This document shows, one piece after another, positions 59,675-64,000 of a DNA stretch of 64,000 bases (positions are counted from its first letter, which is position 1; each line of letters begins with the position of its first letter). This stretch comes from Labia minor. Taxonomy: Eukaryota > Arthropoda > Insecta > Dermaptera > Spongiphoridae. The position numbers and the translations under genes were made by a program. The DNA is taken from assembly GCA_963082975.1 (NCBI GenBank), contig OY720347.1, positions 17,745,187-17,809,186 on the forward strand, given 5' to 3'. Under the pieces are notes generated by a model. It saw nothing but the letters and a program-made list of their open reading frames with translations. It had not been told where the DNA came from and searched no databases.

Positions 59675-60519
59675 CAGGGATGGCACACATAAAGACAAAA
59701 TTATTTTTTTAATATTATAACTTTTACCAATAGAAATGAATTAATATTGAACAATTCACATTAATATTATAATTTATGAAATTTGAAGTACTGAATATTT
59801 ATTTATCTATCTTAGTAGATTAAACCGGCAAATTGTATATTTTATTACAGAAATATCGCTTGAATTCCCTCGCAGTATAAAAACATTCATGATAGATGTA
59901 TACCTTTTGGATTTCTATTAGTCATTGCGTGTTGTTGCCGTACAAATCGCATTGTTCAGGATTGAAAATTTTTTGCAAATCTTCACCCTTCATGACCTGA
60001 AGAATCCAAATATAACTTTTGTATTTTTCATGTCTGTCATTTTATCTGTCTGTTTGTTTGGGATATTGTGAAGTTATAGTTTAAGCTTTACATTACCAAT
60101 AGGACGGTTGTAGAATAGTGCCAGAATCGCAATCTTTTTCTAGAATTTAACATTGCATTGTCAAAACAAGAAATTGTTAGAGGTTCACGATATTAGATAT
60201 AAATTTTGATATTTAGTCAATATCTACAACTAAAAACTACAAAGTAAAATTTTTAGGAAAGATATATTTTTATCACAAATAAATATCAAATTTTTTAATA
60301 ATCATTTTATTTTTTAGATATAAAGTTTTATAATTAAAATTGTAACACTTTTATTCAGGATAGTTAGAAGTTATACAAAAATATTCGATTATACATTCAA
60401 ACTAAAAAGGGTACAGGTGGTGGAGAAAAAAAATCATCAATTTTGCGGCATGTTAGTTACTTCAAAAAGATTTTTTAAAATTTTGTGACACCGACATTGA
60501 AACAGGTTCGCCATCCTTG
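59675..60519. mobile_element. 845-bp hAT-type element with perfect duplication
   Basis: The termini are CAGGGATGGC and GCCATCCTTG. The exact 8-bp duplication TCCTATTC lies at 59667-59674 and 60520-60527. It is longer than the other hAT copies here. The interior may keep old transposase-derived sequence (for example near 59850-59990), but I could not read a coherent frame. A stretch from about 59930 to 60080 is homologous to the 5' part of the Helitron at 20878-21671. Confidence 0.75.
59930..60080 (+). mobile_element. Helitron 5'-region fragment inside the hAT element
   Basis: ATTGAAAATTTTTTGCA, CATGACCTGAAGAATCC and TTTTTCATGTCTGTC follow in the same order as in the complete Helitron (minus strand of about 21550-21650), with roughly 75% match by eye. 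It lacks both Helitron termini. Confidence 0.65.
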
Positions 60520-60578
60520 TCCTATTCTAATATTAACACAATACCCATAAATATTCAACTATTAGTTATCTATAAAAA

Positions 60579-60909
60579 TAAGTTGAGCTGTGGCCAGGCG
60601 AGCCGACCGACGATTTGAAATAAATTAATTTCCAGCTACAGAAACAATTTCAAATAATTTAAATGTATCTATTAATGCAATAAAAAACAGATAGGCATAT
60701 AACATAAATATTTTTAATTTTATTTTATTTATAATAAATAAGTAGGAGCTGGCTGTGACGTCATGAAGGGCTGGGTGACGTCATATAATTTTAAATTAAG
60801 AAAAAACTAATGAAGATTATTTTTCCCGAGGATAAAACCAATACAGAGTGCATGATTCGTGGAGATATGTAAAAATCTGCACATGTGAAATTTGATTTGA
60901 AAACAATTA
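60579..60909 (-). mobile_element. HINE-B copy 5 (5'-truncated)
   Basis: A mutated hairpin GAGCTGTGGCCAGGC and GCCGACCGACGATTTG lie at the left. The core with GTGACGTCATG and GTGACGTCAT is intact. It then joins directly to the ATTCGTGGAGATATG and GTGAAATTTGATTTG block and stops before the TTTTTACCGACC start. The minisatellite and the first half of the duplicated segment are absent. Confidence 0.75.
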
Positions 60910-62201
60910 GCATTATTTTTATTTTATTTTTTTTTAATACATTTTCTTGTTTTTTCTAGAAACTATTTTCATATTTACAAACAAATAAGTAAATAAATTA
61001 TTTTACCATTTCTTAAATTACCAATATTTTAGATTCATCATCATATATTATACATTAAACAAAATGATTTTATTATTTTGATGGAAAGAAAAGAGATTTC
61101 TTATTTATTATAAATTTATCGAATTGATTGTCTGTTTCCCTTTTTATCTCTTTTAACGGAGATTAGAGATGCATCATTAAATTTTATTGTATTTATTCAT
61201 AGTATTTTCTCTCCCTTTTGATTACATATAAATTCTTTTTATTTTATTTAATTCAATTAGAAAAATTCAGCTGTATGTATACATATATATAAATGGTTAG
61301 TAGTCAACAAATTTAATAAGGAAATAAGGAAAATCTTAATTTTATGTTTATAGTAAAATTAATAGTGATATTTTTGTTATAAAATTATATCATAGTTTTA
61401 TCATCATATCACATTTTATTTGAAAATAATTACTTATTCACCATTTTAAAATAATTAAATATTTTGGATTAATTTTTATGAATAATCCATAAATCATTCA
61501 TTTAATATTGAATTTATGAATATTAACATTATCAAAGATTGAACAGTTTAATCTTTACTTTTATCTCACTTATTTTACATCTATTATAATACACAATGAT
61601 AATGATGATTATGAAATTTATTATAGAAAGTTTATTTTTATTATATTTTATTTTTTCTTATTTCTTTTGGAGAATAATAAAGAAAATGAGAGAAAACAAA
61701 GATTAAAGGATGCAAGAGAGAAAAAGAAGAAACGCTTCAAGGGCTAATCCAACCAAGTACGTAGCCCAAATGAAAGAAATGTTAATTAACAGGTCTATTG
61801 TGCTGTTCTTGGCAGTATAGCTTTTGATGCCGCTGGTTGACTTGGGGGAACAGTAAGTGAAGTAGTATCAAAAAAAAAACAAAAACAAAAATGGGAACAA
61901 AACATCAAAACAAACCAATATTTTAACACTTCAAAAAGATTTGTTTGTTTTTTTTAACCCCTTTTCTTCCATATAAAAATATAATTAATATAGTTTTAAT
62001 TTAATATTTTTTATAGAAGTAAAAAAATGGTTAATTTCTACTAATAAATATTTGCAATTTAATTTCTATAATATTTTTCCTTAGTATTAAATTATTCACA
62101 TTTGTCTATACATATTTTATGATTATAAATTGTTTCGAAAAATGATACAAGTAATAATAGGAGAGGGTGAGAATAGATATATAAAAATATATATATATTT
62201 A
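60910..62201. other. AT-rich spacer
   Basis: A slightly less AT-rich patch is at about 61720-61870. No gene or repeat family is recognised. Confidence 0.4.
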
Positions 62202-63034
62202 CGAGGTTTGTTCAAAAGAAAAAGGTGAATTTTGAATTATTTCGAAAATCCATTTTGTCCCCTTCAAAGTAATTCTATAATATTTTTCCTTCAGATTTAA
62301 TGTATTTATGCCAGCGCTTCTTTCAATCGTCGAAGCACTCCTGAAATGCGCTTTTCGGTATGGCCATCAGCTCCTTCTTGGATTCCGACTATCTCATCAA
62401 TTGTTTCATTGGTCTCTTCAGTTTTTGGAATAGGAAAAAGTCATAAGGAGCCAAATCTGGTGAATACGGTGGAAGGCATGATTACGGTGTTGTTTTTGTC
62501 CAAAAAATCATGAACAAGCAATGCTGTGTGAACTGGTGTATTATCGTGATGCTGAATCCATGATTTGTTTTTCCACAATTACGATCGTTTGTGCCGTATT
62601 GTTTCAAGCAAACGTTGCATAACTTCCTTATTAACAGTACGACCTGTTGGCAAGAACTCATGATACACCACGCCAAACAGTGAGCAAAACCTTCATATTT
62701 GATCGAACTTGGCGTTCTTTTTTCGTAAACATAAAACATTTTTTTGAAACAAAGTAGACTCACCGAATGCCACAGTCAACATTTTAAATGCGTTGGAGCA
62801 CTTTATTTCATTTTTAACGCAAAATTTAATACAGATTCTTTGATCTATTTTTTTTTAAGTAAAAAATCGAAGAACACACAAAAACTTGACTAACTTTTTC
62901 AGATGTCAAAAACAAACTACTAATCCAAAATGGCTGATAATGTCAACATATGAGAAACATATGTGTATAAAACTAACAAAAATAAATCGATAATCGAAAA
63001 TTCAAAATTCACTTTTTCTTTTTAACAGACCTCG
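62202..63034 (-). mobile_element. Mariner transposon, internally deleted and frameshifted
   Basis: The inverted termini are CGAGGTTTGTTCAAAAGAAA at 62202 and CGAGGTCTGTTAAAAAGAAA on the other strand from 63034, each flanked by TA. The minus strand encodes a transposase. An N-terminal helix-turn-helix piece (IKFCVKNEIKCSNAFKML, then AFGEST) runs into a deletion of the middle of the protein. The catalytic region follows: a GRTVNKE stretch, HHDNTPVHTA with the second catalytic Asp, and after a one-base frameshift PPYSPDLAPYDFFLFP with the third Asp. The first Asp region (usually near a WVTxDE motif) is deleted. At about 833 bp, against 1.3 kb for intact mariners, it is dead. Confidence 0.9.
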
Positions 63035-64000
63035 TATATAGATCAGGAATATTACATTAATATGTATTATATAAATCATTACAGAAAAGTTTCAACGTTT
63101 CATTTTTAATAGAATGATTTATTTTCCTAGATTTGGTTGGGGAGAGTTGAATATTTTTTTTTTCTTTTATTTTTTAAATGAATGAATTATTGTTTTATTG
63201 AAGATGTGAACTCTTTACAGCCTCTTGTTGGAGTCAGGAGACATTGGATAGCCAGGGTGCGATTAAATAATCAACTTTACGATAACCTCGTCTAGCTTAG
63301 CTGCCCGAATGGTTCTCCCATTCCCCCTTGCCACCCATCAACTTCTCTATAATAAATTTTATCCTGGCTGGTTTATGATAACAACAGCCGCTGCACAGCA
63401 CCAATCCAAACAACCCGACTAATTTCTTCACGTTTTTAAAGTAAAAATATATCTAGAAAAAAAAACATTAAAACAAAAAAACTTCCTCATTCTCCCTCCC
63501 GACAGCTTCAACGACCCTTTTCCAGTCGTCGTTTGTTGTTGCTTGGTCATTTTTATAGCCCAATAAATGGTTTATGGAAATCAAAACTCATTTTATCTAT
63601 AAAGAGTCATAATTCTTCAACGCAAAGGGATTGGCGGAGAGGAGGAGGGGGAGGATGGAATTATGAACAAAACACACCATTCCATCCATTCGTTGCTCTT
63701 TTCCATCCATGTCCGTATAGGAGATGGTTTATTTGTGGTCAATTCTTCATTTTGCTCTCTTTCTCCCTCTCTTCCCATACTCTTTCACTTTCTATTATAA
63801 TTTTAAACCCGAGATATTATAAACAGCATTATTTTGTAGAATTATAAATTAAAAAGTTTTTGCCACCAACCAACCAAATGGGATGGCGAAAATGTATTAT
63901 TTTTAAATGGCTTTTAATTTTAGAATATATTGTATATTCAGTTGATGGATTTTTATAAAAAGTTTTATTTTCCTACCATTATATATAAATATAGAATAAT
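63035..64000. other. Spacer with GC-elevated island at 63210-63790
   Basis: The island is unique sequence. A 104-codon plus-strand frame (63533-63847) has a Gly-rich low-complexity run and no family resemblance. The flanks are AT-rich. No gene is called. Confidence 0.4.

Overview
The window looks like intergenic or intronic nuclear DNA from an animal, most likely an arthropod. It is very AT-rich and full of microsatellites. Its transposons are typical of metazoan genomes: Helitron/Helentron-type elements, hAT and mariner MITEs, and RTE-like retrotransposon 3' ends. The taxon cannot be fixed from the sequence alone. I found no convincing host protein-coding gene, tRNA, rRNA or CRISPR array. 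The longest open frames are about 60-125 codons, and the recognisable ones are antisense to, or part of, dead transposons.

Two short non-autonomous families dominate. HINE-A and HINE-B have the layout of Helentron-associated elements: a 5' end TTTTTAC, a short subterminal inverted repeat, a central micro- or minisatellite, the second inverted repeat, then a terminal hairpin. HINE-A has seven copies (17530-18142, 26284-27162, 29670-30854, 33162-34543, 50595-51140, 56039-56566, 56793-56943). HINE-B has five clear copies (1087-1653, 29991-30673, 33480-34123, 58835-59181, 60579-60909) and two remnants. Two HINE-A copies carry HINE-B at the same internal site. One of them also has a tandem duplication that preserves the empty site. 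A classical Helitron family (hairpin plus CTRRT 3' end, TC 5' end) occurs at 20878-21671, 42182-42405 and 51665-52345, with a 5' fragment at 59930-60080. Two of these copies carry an RTE retrotransposon 3' end.

The other layers are as follows. hAT-type MITEs, many with readable 8-bp target duplications, lie at 3758, 7291, 9459, 9680, 13933, 23458, 26562, 28427, 31336, 42612 and 59675. Mariner relics lie at 18352, 46314 and 62202. Foldback or long-TIR elements lie at 6036, 12019, 36180, 44162, 45919 and 54684. RTE-like 3' fragments lie at 15596, 21088, 39178 and 41985, with another non-LTR fragment at 38688.

Between the repeats, unique islands of 200-600 bp with visibly higher GC recur about every 2-4 kb. 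They have no coherent coding frame and are candidate cis-regulatory sequence, an idea that needs comparative data. The region therefore reads as a gene-poor interval with a layered, partly datable history of transposon insertion.
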